Shown: positions 17,709-25,911 of the stretch, piece after piece
Layout: each line of letters starts with the position of its first letter
How positions within the stretch are numbered: the stretch's first letter is position 1
Origin: Oxalobacteraceae bacterium
Lineage (GTDB): Bacteria > Pseudomonadota > Gammaproteobacteria > Burkholderiales > Burkholderiaceae_D
Assembly (NCBI GenBank): GCA_947374865.1
Contig: CANCDR010000004.1
Span: 62,001-126,000 of the forward strand
Direction of reading: 5' to 3'
DNA: 64,000 nucleotides
Translations under genes and position numbers: made by a program
Notes under the pieces: generated by a model
Seen by the model: the letters and a program-made list of their open reading frames with translations, nothing else
Told to the model about the DNA's origin: nothing
Databases searched by the model: none

Positions 17709-18395
17709 GTGAACAAAAATAGTCCATTGCTGGATTCCCCCCTATTGCGCCGTATTGCACCACTAACACTGGGAGGTTATGGCCGATTTCGTACGATCGT
17801 TAACCAGGACGGCGCCCTCCCCGCAAAAGTAAAGGCCCTCTTCGTGGCTGTTGCAGCAACGAGCAAAGGTTTTGGCGAGATGGCCCAGCGCGAATTGCTT
17901 CGTGCGCGCGAACTTGGCCTGAGTTTCGACGAAGCTTCCTCGGCGGCGATCGTCCTCAGTAGCGTGCGTGGTGAAGCCGCAGCGCTGAAATTTATCGACT
18001 TGCTTGAAGTCGCCTATCCAGGCCAAACACAGGGCGATGCGCCGTTGAAAGAACTCGAGGTAGCGCCTGGCGAAGCGGAAAAAAACTTCCTTGCCTATTT
18101 CGGAACGATGCCGCCTCCGCTCGGCAAGTTCTTTGATCTCGTGCCGCTTGGCGCGGACGCTTACTATCTTATGCGCGAAGGAACCATCAACGGCACTGTG
18201 CTCGGACCAAAATACTCTGAATTACTATTGGTCGCGGTGCTGGTGGCTGACTATAGCCCGCTCGCGTCAGTGCATATTAAAGGTGCCCGTACCGCAGGCG
18301 CCAATGAGTCTGAAATCGCTGAAGCGATTATTTGCACCGTCCTGACCAGTGGCTTGTCGGCCTGGGTAAGTGGCGCTAATGCCATGGATGTCTAA
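17709..18395 (+). CDS. Carboxymuconolactone decarboxylase-like protein, copy 1
   Basis: A 228-residue alpha-helical protein of the CMD/AhpD-like superfamily. The signature region reads ELLLVAVLVADYSPLASVHIKGARTAGANESEIAEAI: the helix pattern and His are kept, but the CxxC pair of AhpD-type peroxidases is missing, so it is not a thiol peroxidase. The role is unknown; possibly decarboxylation or isomerisation of a pathway intermediate. The GTG at 17709 was chosen because AGAGGTGAG lies just upstream and the N-terminus then aligns with the paralogue at 28.8 kb (228 and 229 residues). TTG 17676 and ATG 17685 are alternatives. Confidence 0.72.
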   Translation: MNKNSPLLDSPLLRRIAPLTLGGYGRFRTIVNQDGALPAKVKALFVAVAATSKGFGEMAQRELLRARELGLSFDEASSAAIVLSSVRGEAAALKFIDLLEVAYPGQTQGDAPLKELEVAPGEAEKNFLAYFGTMPPPLGKFFDLVPLGADAYYLMREGTINGTVLGPKYSELLLVAVLVADYSPLASVHIKGARTAGANESEIAEAIICTVLTSGLSAWVSGANAMDV

Positions 18396-18412
18396 ATCGG
18401 GAATATCACTTT

Positions 18413-19585
18413 ATGGATTTTTCATTTTCCGCAGAACTGACTGAACTTCAAGAGCGTGTGCGGATTTTTATTCGCGAAAAAATTATTCCGTATGAGCGCG
18501 ATCCGCGGCTCACCGCGCACGGTCCCACCGAAGAGCTGCGAGATGAACTCATCACGCTGGCCAAACAAGCTGGTTTGCTGTCGTCGCATGTGTCACCAAC
18601 ATTTGGTGGGCTTGGTCTGGATCACCGTAGCAAAGCTGTGGTGTTTGAAGAAGCAGGGTATTCACTGCTAGGACCGGTCGCGCTCAATATTGCCGCGCCT
18701 GACGAAGGTAATATGCATTTATTGGAAGCCGTAGCGAGTGATGCACACAAGGCGCGCTGGCTCAGGCCATTGGCGGCAGGGGAAATTCGCTCGTGCTTTT
18801 GCATGACGGAGCCACCGCCTGGCGCCGGATCGGATCCGTCGATGTTACAAACTACCGCAGTCCGGGACGGCGACCATTTTATTATTAACGGAACCAAATG
18901 GTTCACGACTGGTGCTTATGGCGCATCCGTGGCAATCATCATGGCAAAACTAGAGGATGGTCGCGCTACGATGTTTTTGACGGATACCGATCGACCAGGA
19001 TTTGTCGTTGAACGTTTAATGCATAGCATGGATAGCTGCTTTCCCGGTGGCCACGGTGTAGTGCGCCTGGAAGGGCTGCGCATTCCCGCATGCGACATTT
19101 TGGGCGAGCTTGGCGAAGGTTTTAAGTATGCACAAATCAGGCTTTCGCCGGCACGGCTAACCCACTGCATGCGCTGGCTCGGTGCTGCACGTCGTGCGCA
19201 TGACATCGCCACTGACTACGCTCGGCAGCGCTTCGCCTTCGGCAAACCTTTGGGAAGCCATGAAGGCGTGAGCTTTATGCTCGCCGATAATGAAATCGAT
19301 CTCCACGCTGCGCGCCTATCGATCTGGCATACCGCGTGGGTGCTCGACCAGGGTCGTTTGGGCATTCATGAATCCAGCATCTCAAAGGTGTTGGCCTCGG
19401 AAGCCGAGTGGCGGATCGTGGATCGCTGTGTGCAGATCCTTGGCGGCCAAGGCGTTACCGATGAATACATGGTCGCGCGAATTTTTACTGACATGCGCGC
19501 CTTCCGCATCTATGACGGCCCTTCGGAAGTGCATCGCTGGAGCATCGGCAAGCGCGTTGTCAAGGGCATCGATCGAAGCCGATGA
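18413..19585 (+). CDS. Acyl-CoA dehydrogenase (ACAD10/11-like)
   Basis: Second dehydrogenase of this operon, 390 residues. CMTEPPPGAGSDPS and NGTKWFTTGAYG mark the flavin domain; FRIYDGPSEVHR near the C-terminus gives an Asp at the position of the catalytic base, as in the ACAD10/11 group. It likely oxidises a branched or cyclic acyl-CoA at the 2,3-position, with electrons going to ETF. The gene starts 17 bp after the CMD-like gene and overlaps the next gene by the ATGA arrangement at 19582-19585, so translation is probably coupled. Substrate unknown. Confidence 0.85.
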   Translation: MDFSFSAELTELQERVRIFIREKIIPYERDPRLTAHGPTEELRDELITLAKQAGLLSSHVSPTFGGLGLDHRSKAVVFEEAGYSLLGPVALNIAAPDEGNMHLLEAVASDAHKARWLRPLAAGEIRSCFCMTEPPPGAGSDPSMLQTTAVRDGDHFIINGTKWFTTGAYGASVAIIMAKLEDGRATMFLTDTDRPGFVVERLMHSMDSCFPGGHGVVRLEGLRIPACDILGELGEGFKYAQIRLSPARLTHCMRWLGAARRAHDIATDYARQRFAFGKPLGSHEGVSFMLADNEIDLHAARLSIWHTAWVLDQGRLGIHESSISKVLASEAEWRIVDRCVQILGGQGVTDEYMVARIFTDMRAFRIYDGPSEVHRWSIGKRVVKGIDRSR

Positions 19586-20610
19586 GCGCCACCATGAACC
19601 AAGTCAATCAAGACGCGCTAGCTACATTCATCGCTAAACGAGCCGCTGCGCGCAAGGCCAGTATCACACAAATAACGCGGCTATCAGGTGGTGCCATTCA
19701 AGAGAACTGGCTGATCCTGCTCACGCTCAGTGATGGTCCCATGGCCGGCAAGCTCGACCTGGTGATGCGCACCGACTCGCCCTCTGGCGTATCGCAAAGC
19801 CACAGCCGGGCCGCAGAATTTTCATTATTACAGACAGTGTATCAGTGCGGCGTTTGCGTGCCGGAACCACTCTGGTTGTGCGAGGATGCACAAATTATTG
19901 GCCGCCCGTTTTTCATCATGCGCCGCGTCGGTGGGAGCGCAGCTGGCCATGTTCTCGTCAAAGATTCGCAGTTTAGCGGCGATCGTATTCGGTTGGCCGA
20001 ACGGCTCGGTGAGGAGTTAGCGCGAATCCATACGATCAAGCCGCCAAACACCAGCCTATCTTTCTTGCCCATGCCGATCGGTGCACCGTCGCAGCACTTG
20101 GTTGGACGCGCGCGTCACGTTCTCGATACGAATAAGTTAACCCGTCCGGCTCTTGAATGGGGATTACGTTGGCTGGAAATCCACGCCCCACGTGAGGAGC
20201 AGATCGTACTGTGTCATCGCGACTACCGTACCGGTAACTACATGGTCGATGCTCAGGGTCTGACTGGTATTTTGGATTGGGAATTTGCCGGCTGGGGCAA
20301 TCCCTTAGAAGACATTGGCTGGTTCTGCGCAAAATGTTGGCGTTTTGGGGTCAATGCACGTGAAGCGGGTGGTATCGGTCAGCGGGAAGACTTTTACCGC
20401 GGCTACGAAAGGATCTCTAGCACAAGCATTGAGCGCGACGCTATCCGCTACTGGGAAGTGATGGCACACATGAATTGGGCCATCATCGCGCTACAGCAGT
20501 CGCTGCGGCATATATCTGGGGAGGAGCAGTCGCTCTTACTCGCTCTCACCGGCCACATTGTGCCGGAGCTTGAATACGAAATACTCCACATGACCAAGGA
20601 ATTCCCATGA
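19582..20610 (+). CDS. APH-family phosphotransferase-like protein, copy 1
   Basis: A 342-residue protein with the aminoglycoside-phosphotransferase/choline-kinase fold. The catalytic loop is HRDYRTGNYMV and the metal-binding segment ILDWEFAGWGNPLEDIGW. In bacteria and in human ACAD10/11 this domain is linked to acyl-CoA dehydrogenases, where it phosphorylates a 4-hydroxyacyl-CoA so that phosphate can be eliminated. Such a role here is inferred from the family and from its place directly after two ACAD10/11-like genes. It overlaps both neighbours by ATGA. A second copy is at 27.1-28.3 kb. Confidence 0.78.
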   Translation: MSATMNQVNQDALATFIAKRAAARKASITQITRLSGGAIQENWLILLTLSDGPMAGKLDLVMRTDSPSGVSQSHSRAAEFSLLQTVYQCGVCVPEPLWLCEDAQIIGRPFFIMRRVGGSAAGHVLVKDSQFSGDRIRLAERLGEELARIHTIKPPNTSLSFLPMPIGAPSQHLVGRARHVLDTNKLTRPALEWGLRWLEIHAPREEQIVLCHRDYRTGNYMVDAQGLTGILDWEFAGWGNPLEDIGWFCAKCWRFGVNAREAGGIGQREDFYRGYERISSTSIERDAIRYWEVMAHMNWAIIALQQSLRHISGEEQSLLLALTGHIVPELEYEILHMTKEFP

Positions 20611-21011
20611 GAGAAGCACCACTCGGTGATGACCTACTGGAAGCAGCGCATCGGGTACTCAAAGATACGCTGATTCCAGCACTGCCCATGGAGCAGCGCC
20701 ACGCCGCCATGATGGTGGCCAGTGCGATCGCCATCGCCATGCGTCAGTTCCGCAGCGGTGAATGGCAGGAGCAGGATGAATTCATTGCCCTCGGTAGTCT
20801 GCTCGCCGATAAGCCACCCCAAGCGCCGACTCATTCGCCAGTCGGTAAGGACGCGCTACGTGCTGGCCTGCAGACTCTTTACCACACATTGTGTCAGCAA
20901 ATCCGTATTGCGCAGCCTGGTGCAAGACCCCTTTCACCCGCTGTCTATACGCACCTGTTGCAATCCGTCAGTCAAACGCTCATGGACAGTAGTCCAAAAT
21001 ATTTTCGATAA
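20607..21011 (+). CDS. DUF6285-like small protein
   Basis: A 134-residue, mostly helical protein. From memory it resembles DUF6285 proteins, which are often encoded right after APH-like phosphotransferases in acyl-CoA clusters. LLEAAHRVLKDTLIPAL near the start and a central ALAIAMRQ-like helix fit this. The function is unknown, but tight linkage (ATGA overlap with the APH gene) suggests it is a partner or accessory of that enzyme. Only one of the two APH copies in the window has such a companion. Confidence 0.6.
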   Translation: MREAPLGDDLLEAAHRVLKDTLIPALPMEQRHAAMMVASAIAIAMRQFRSGEWQEQDEFIALGSLLADKPPQAPTHSPVGKDALRAGLQTLYHTLCQQIRIAQPGARPLSPAVYTHLLQSVSQTLMDSSPKYFR

Positions 21012-21043
21012 AAATTTACCATCCCTATACGAGGACAATATTC

Positions 21044-21499
21044 ATGTCTGACTCACTCTCGCTGGTCTGTGAAGAACTGATTGGATTCACGCAGGGTCAA
21101 GCACATCTGCAAGGTAGCCAGTGCGCCGATTGTGGCGAAACCTATTTTCCTGCCGTACATAGCTGTACACGCTGTCTGTCGACAAATATACAAGCCTATA
21201 ACTTAGGTAATGCGGGCGTACTTTGGTCATGGACCATTCAAGAATTTCTGCCTAAGCCACCCTATAACAGCGGCGAAACACCCGCCAATTTCAAACCCTA
21301 CGGCGTAGGCTATGTGCAGATGCCCTGCGGCCTGAAGCTGGAGTCGCGCCTCACCGAATCTCACCCTGACCAACTTTCGATTGGCATACCCATGAATCTG
21401 GTCCTCATTCCTTATCGCGTTGATGCAGACGGTAAAGTCGTTCACACCTTCGCCTTTGCGCCTACACGTCAGCACCCCACAGGAGCCTCCCATGCATAA
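21044..21499 (+). CDS. Zn-ribbon OB-fold protein (DUF35 / ChsH2-like)
   Basis: A 151-residue protein with the rubredoxin-like zinc ribbon CADCGETYFPAVHSCTRC (four Cys, about residues 27-44) followed by an OB-fold acyl-CoA-binding domain. DUF35 proteins are partners of thiolase-like enzymes; in actinobacterial steroid degradation the DUF35 domain of ChsH2 binds the aldolase Ltp2. Here the next gene, which overlaps it by 8 bp, encodes such a thiolase-like protein, so the two very probably form one complex. A GAGGA Shine-Dalgarno lies before the ATG. Confidence 0.85.
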   Translation: MSDSLSLVCEELIGFTQGQAHLQGSQCADCGETYFPAVHSCTRCLSTNIQAYNLGNAGVLWSWTIQEFLPKPPYNSGETPANFKPYGVGYVQMPCGLKLESRLTESHPDQLSIGIPMNLVLIPYRVDADGKVVHTFAFAPTRQHPTGASHA

Positions 21500-22646
21500 C
21501 GACGTTGCTATTATCGGTATTGGTATGCACCCTTTTGGTCGCCATGATGCACTCACCGGGCGCGCACAGGGCGCATTGGCGCTGCGCGCAGCTCTTAAGG
21601 ATGCCGGTGTAAGCTGGGACCAGGTTGACGTGGCATATGGCGGCAGCCATGATGCAGGTAATGCTGATGCGCTGGTCAATGACTTGGGCTTAACTGGCAT
21701 CCCCTTTATTAATGTCGCCAATGGCTGTGCGACAGGCGGTAGCGCACTATCGAGCGCGGTCGCAGCGATCCAGTCTGGCATGGCAGAAATCGCGGTTGCT
21801 GTTGGCTTTGATAAACACCCGCGGGGGGCCTTTAATCCCCATCCGCGTGACTGGGGCCTGCCTGACTGGTACGGCGAAACAGGTCTGATGTTGACCACTC
21901 AGTTTTTTGCATTGAAGACACGTCGCTACCTACATGATCATGGCATCAGCGAAGATGCTCTGGTACGCGTCGCGCAGCGTGCATTTCGTAATGGCGCCCT
22001 CAATCCGCATGCCTGGCGGCGGCGCGAAATGCACTTTGATGAAATTGCCCAATCCACTCCTGTCAGTCTGCCTCTTCGTCAGTACATGTTTTGTAGTCCG
22101 GCTGAGGGCGGAGCAGCACTCGTGCTTTGTAGTGCCAACATTGCTAAACGCTTTCAATCCCAAGCTGTCATCGTCAAAGCCGCCGTAGTGCGTACGCGCC
22201 ATCACGGTTCATTTGAAGTATTTAGCCCGGCGCTAGCGGCTACGCAGGCACCAGCGCCTACGGTGACTGCTTCCAGGGCCGCGTTCGAACAAGCCGGAGT
22301 CGGACCAGCTGACATTGATGTGATTCAAATTCAGGACACCGACGCAGGTAGCGAAATCATCCATATGGCCGAAAATGGTTTTTGCGAGCATGGCGAACAA
22401 GACAACCTGCTACGCGACGGAGTGACGGATATTAACGGCCGCCTACCGATGAATACCGATGGTGGCTGTATGGCCAATGGAGAGCCAATCGGCGCATCCG
22501 GTTTGCGCCAGGTGATTGAAATTTGTACCCAGCTGCGCGGCCAGGCAGGCGCTCGCCAGGTAGCTGGTAGTCCGCGACTGGGTTATACCCATGTCTACGG
22601 TGCACCTGGCGTTAGCGGGGTCACCATCCTCGAAAGGCAAAACTAG
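21492..22646 (+). CDS. Thiolase-like lipid-transfer/aldolase-type protein (Ltp2/SCP2 family)
   Basis: A 384-residue member of the SCP2-thiolase group. Cys79 is kept (NGCATGGSAL), but the position of the catalytic His reads GEPIGASG, with Glu instead of His. The C-terminal active-site Cys motif is also gone: the end reads HVYGAPGVSGVT. Together with the overlapping DUF35 gene this fits the Ltp2-type retro-aldolases that cut a beta-hydroxyacyl-CoA side chain without CoA, rather than a true thiolase. The ATG at 21492, preceded by AGGAG, was chosen. It is the last gene of the operon driven by site b. Confidence 0.78.
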   Translation: MHNDVAIIGIGMHPFGRHDALTGRAQGALALRAALKDAGVSWDQVDVAYGGSHDAGNADALVNDLGLTGIPFINVANGCATGGSALSSAVAAIQSGMAEIAVAVGFDKHPRGAFNPHPRDWGLPDWYGETGLMLTTQFFALKTRRYLHDHGISEDALVRVAQRAFRNGALNPHAWRRREMHFDEIAQSTPVSLPLRQYMFCSPAEGGAALVLCSANIAKRFQSQAVIVKAAVVRTRHHGSFEVFSPALAATQAPAPTVTASRAAFEQAGVGPADIDVIQIQDTDAGSEIIHMAENGFCEHGEQDNLLRDGVTDINGRLPMNTDGGCMANGEPIGASGLRQVIEICTQLRGQAGARQVAGSPRLGYTHVYGAPGVSGVTILERQN

Positions 22647-22672
22647 TCTCGTAGTGAAAAAAGGTAAATGAC

Positions 22673-22698
22673 TGCGCGGCGAATAAAATCGCCGCACA
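22673..22698. terminator. Candidate bidirectional hairpin between converging operons
   Basis: TGCGCGGCGA (22673-22682) pairs with TCGCCGCACA (22689-22698) around the loop ATAAAA, ten pairs with one G-U-type mismatch. It lies between the ends of two converging operons. No clear T run follows the stem on either strand, so its terminator role is only likely. Confidence 0.45.
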
Positions 22699-22722
22699 AC
22701 GCACGCCGTAGCATGCCAAACT

Positions 22723-24015
22723 CTAGCTGGATTTAGCCAGTATTGGACGGCGTAGCCACACCAATGAAAGCAGTGAGACAAGGCTGAGAATGACATAGGT
22801 CGCCAGCATCGGGCGCACTGTTCCGTCATAAGCATGACCTGCCACATAAGCCAGAAGACCACTAAGCGTTGCCACGAGAAAGCCGCATAGCGACGATGCT
22901 GTGCCGGCGATCTCGCCAAACGGATCCATCGCCAACGCCGTCAAATTCGGCAACAAGAGACCGAAAGCAAACATATTGCAAGATTGGAGAGCAATGAACA
23001 TCCACAAAGACGGCGCCTGAAATAAACTCGCGGTGAGTGCAAATCCATTCAAAAAAATCATGCTTTGTAAGCACCTGCGTACCAGCAGCGGGCACCCAAA
23101 CCGGAATACTAACTTGACATTGACGAGCGCTGCCAATGACATTGCGATCGATACTAAGGCCAGCAATAAGGTATAGCGCAAACCCATCCCAAAAGTTTGC
23201 TGAAAAATACTCTGTGAGGTGGTCAGAAATCCCAGGTGAGCGCCAGTGATCAATGCCAGGACGAGAATGGCGTTACAAGCCGGACCATGCGCGAGTACAC
23301 GTCGATAAGCATCTGCCAGCTGGATCAACGATATAGGCTGTCGTTGCGCTACTGCCAGAGACTCATGCAGGCGCAGGGTCGACCACAATAAAAGAGCAAC
23401 ACCGACCCCGACAATAGTGATCGCGATCGTGCGCCAGGAACCGAGTAATAAAATGCCTTGCCCAAGCATTGGTGATAGCAGAGGCTCAAGTAATAAAACA
23501 GTCATGACTAAGGAAAGTACGCGCGCCAAGGCCACGCCACTGTGGCGATCACGAACGATCGAAAAGATAACGACTCTCTGCCCACCTGCCCCGATACCCT
23601 GCAAAAATCGCACGGCCAGTAGCAACGTGAAATCTTTTGCTATGACAGTGAGCACGCTGCCAACTAAAAAAATCAACAGACCCGTCAGGAACAAAGGCTT
23701 ACGTCCATACCGATCACTCAATGGCCCAAATAGCAATTGCGCTCCGCCCATACCCAGTACAAACGCAGCGATGACTGCCTGACCCGCATTGCGACTGTTT
23801 TCTTGCATGTCTGCCCCAATTGCATGCAAGGCCGGCAGCAGCACATCAATCGCAAAAGCGCCAACAGCCAGACTGATGGCCACAAAGCAGATATATTCAA
23901 TATCTCCCATGGATGCTTGCGTGCCGCCAAGTCTTGGGGACGGCGCAATCATCCATGCAGACTTTGTCGGGCTATGCTTACTTTGCTGGTGATCGGTGAC
24001 GCGATTAGAGTCCAT
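22723..24015 (-). CDS. MFS transporter, Bcr/CflA-like
   Basis: An inner-membrane protein of 430 residues with about twelve hydrophobic helices. The MFS loop motif after helix 2, GPLSDRYGRKPLF, is intact. N-terminal sequence FAIDVLLPALHAIGADM fits the Bcr/CflA drug-efflux branch. In this setting it might export a toxic intermediate or import the growth substrate. It is the last gene of the minus-strand operon that starts at site c; its start overlaps the stop of the SDR gene by 11 bp. Confidence 0.78.
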   Translation of the reverse strand: MDSNRVTDHQQSKHSPTKSAWMIAPSPRLGGTQASMGDIEYICFVAISLAVGAFAIDVLLPALHAIGADMQENSRNAGQAVIAAFVLGMGGAQLLFGPLSDRYGRKPLFLTGLLIFLVGSVLTVIAKDFTLLLAVRFLQGIGAGGQRVVIFSIVRDRHSGVALARVLSLVMTVLLLEPLLSPMLGQGILLLGSWRTIAITIVGVGVALLLWSTLRLHESLAVAQRQPISLIQLADAYRRVLAHGPACNAILVLALITGAHLGFLTTSQSIFQQTFGMGLRYTLLLALVSIAMSLAALVNVKLVFRFGCPLLVRRCLQSMIFLNGFALTASLFQAPSLWMFIALQSCNMFAFGLLLPNLTALAMDPFGEIAGTASSLCGFLVATLSGLLAYVAGHAYDGTVRPMLATYVILSLVSLLSLVWLRRPILAKSS

Positions 24016-24811
24016 TAATGCTATGCCCGCCGTCGACGACCAGGACTGCGCCAGTCATATTGCTTGACGCGTTACTCGCTAACAGGAGTAGTGGCCCTGC
24101 CAGTTCATGACTTTGTCCCAATCGTCGCTGAGGGATGCGCTTGATGAGTGCGCGCCCTGCATCAGTAGCAAAAAAATCCTGATTCAGCGGTGTTTCCACA
24201 TAGCCTGGCGCCAAGGCGTTGACGCGGATGCCGTAGCGCGCCAGTTCCAGTGCCATGACTTTGGTTAATTGAATGACCGCCGCTTTCGATGTGGCATACG
24301 CCGCTAATTGCTGCGCCACCCGCAGACCAAGAATCGAAGCGATATTGATTATGCTGCCGCTTTTGCCAGCCTGTTGAAGTAGGCGTGCTGTTCTTTGTGC
24401 TACCCGCCATGTACCCTGCAGATTAACATCCATGATACTGGTCCAGTCACTCTCCTCCAGATCGAGAAATGGCTTGGTTAGGGTGATACCAGCATTATTA
24501 ACCACGATGTCTGGTACGCCCACTGCACTGACCATTTCTGCCATGGCGGCATCGACACTAACTGGATCAGCCACGTCCATCGATACAGCATAGGCACTGA
24601 CCCCAGATTGTCTTAATGCCTCAACGAGTCTTTGCCCTTCCGAAATTTTTCGTCCGGCGAGAATCAAGTTCGCACCTGACTCGCCGAGTATTTGCGCAAA
24701 ATCCCGACCAAGGCCACCAAAACCCCCTGTGATCAACGCAATTTTTCCACTCAGGTCAAATAAGCCACCTGAAACCGAGTTGGGTGTGTCAGTGAGGATG
24801 GAATGAGCCAA
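24005..24811 (-). CDS. Short-chain dehydrogenase/reductase
   Basis: A classical SDR of 268 residues: TGGFGGLGRDFA cofactor motif (about residues 28-35), NNAGITL, catalytic Ser in NIASILG and YATSK with Tyr and Lys, then PGYVET. It likely works on a hydroxy or keto group of a CoA-bound or free intermediate of the pathway. The substrate is unknown; related enzymes include gluconate 5-dehydrogenase-like and FabG-like SDRs. It lies 8 bp downstream of the acyl-CoA dehydrogenase gene and overlaps the transporter gene. Confidence 0.8.
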   Translation of the reverse strand: MAHSILTDTPNSVSGGLFDLSGKIALITGGFGGLGRDFAQILGESGANLILAGRKISEGQRLVEALRQSGVSAYAVSMDVADPVSVDAAMAEMVSAVGVPDIVVNNAGITLTKPFLDLEESDWTSIMDVNLQGTWRVAQRTARLLQQAGKSGSIINIASILGLRVAQQLAAYATSKAAVIQLTKVMALELARYGIRVNALAPGYVETPLNQDFFATDAGRALIKRIPQRRLGQSHELAGPLLLLASNASSNMTGAVLVVDGGHSINGL

Positions 24812-24819
24812 TGCGGTAC

Positions 24820-25911
24820 CTAAGATTCGCCAATGAAGCGCGCGAAATGCATTTCGCGCTTGCCAAATAATGCGGCGATCACCATAAGTCGTCGGAAGTA
24901 GTGGCTAATATCAAGTTCCTCAGTGAGCCCCAAGCCACCATGCATTTGTACCGCTTCATTGGCGACTTTACGGGCTGCATGCATGATGTAAGCTTTTGCT
25001 CCGCTGACTTGTCTGGCGCGTTCAGACGCCGGTAGCGCCATTGCACGCAGAGCGTACTGCGTCAATGCTGTAATTTCTTGCTGCAGAAAGAACATATCTA
25101 CTGCACGATGCTGTAAGGCCTGATTCGTGCCGATGGCTCGGCCGAATTGTTTGCGGATCTTGAGGTAATCCACCGTAGCATGACTGAGCTTGCGAACGAT
25201 CCCGAGGGTTTCTGCGCATTGGGCAACCGTCGCCAAGTCCAGCGACGCTGCAATGACAAGATCGGCACCCTCGGCCGACTGACCGTCCAGCCGTTGCGCA
25301 GGCGCCCGGTCAAAATACACATTGGCGGCGCCGCGATCATCGATCAAGCGATAGCGCTTTATTACCACGCCTGCGGCACTTGGATCGACTAGATAGGCTT
25401 GGCGAGCACTGCCTTGTTTGGCATCGCGCGCAAACACTACGAATTGATCTGCGATATCGCCATGCAGGATACCCTCATAGCTACCGCTGATCTTACCTTC
25501 GCCAAATACAGCCAGGGGTACATGACTGCCTGGTTCTGGATGTGCAATGGCTAATTTGATCCGTCCATCAGCTAACCGGGGCAGCAAATCTGCCTTTTGT
25601 TCGGCATTCCCCAATTGTCGTAGCAGCTCGGTCCCTATAATTGCGCTCACCAGGATGGGCTCCATGAGCAGGCGCGCACCAACTACTTCCATTAAGGCCG
25701 CCACGGCAAAAACATCCGCATCCATCCCGCCGTTTTTTTCTGGCAGGCGAAGTGCCAACCAGCCTAAATTGGCATACGCATTCCAAGCCTCTTGGCTGTA
25801 CCCGGCTGGATCTGCAAGTACCTTGTGCCGCGCAAGAAAACTGTATTTTTCTTCCGCATAGCGTTGCGCGCTCTCACTCAGCATGGCGGCAGTTTCAAAA
25901 TCGATCGTCAT
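24820..25911 (-). CDS. Acyl-CoA dehydrogenase subunit, probably without the catalytic acid
   Basis: A 363-residue acyl-CoA dehydrogenase-fold protein. At the C-terminal position where MCAD has its catalytic Glu the sequence reads AALFGKREMHF, so no acidic base is present there. The gene overlaps the next dehydrogenase gene by ATGA. Adjacent, unequal pairs of this kind form alpha2-beta2 heterotetramers in steroid side-chain degradation (FadE/ChsE pairs), where one subunit supplies the base and both share FAD. That arrangement is inferred here, not shown. HGGLGLTEELDISHYFRR is a well-kept family segment. Confidence 0.78.
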   Translation of the reverse strand: MTIDFETAAMLSESAQRYAEEKYSFLARHKVLADPAGYSQEAWNAYANLGWLALRLPEKNGGMDADVFAVAALMEVVGARLLMEPILVSAIIGTELLRQLGNAEQKADLLPRLADGRIKLAIAHPEPGSHVPLAVFGEGKISGSYEGILHGDIADQFVVFARDAKQGSARQAYLVDPSAAGVVIKRYRLIDDRGAANVYFDRAPAQRLDGQSAEGADLVIAASLDLATVAQCAETLGIVRKLSHATVDYLKIRKQFGRAIGTNQALQHRAVDMFFLQQEITALTQYALRAMALPASERARQVSGAKAYIMHAARKVANEAVQMHGGLGLTEELDISHYFRRLMVIAALFGKREMHFARFIGES

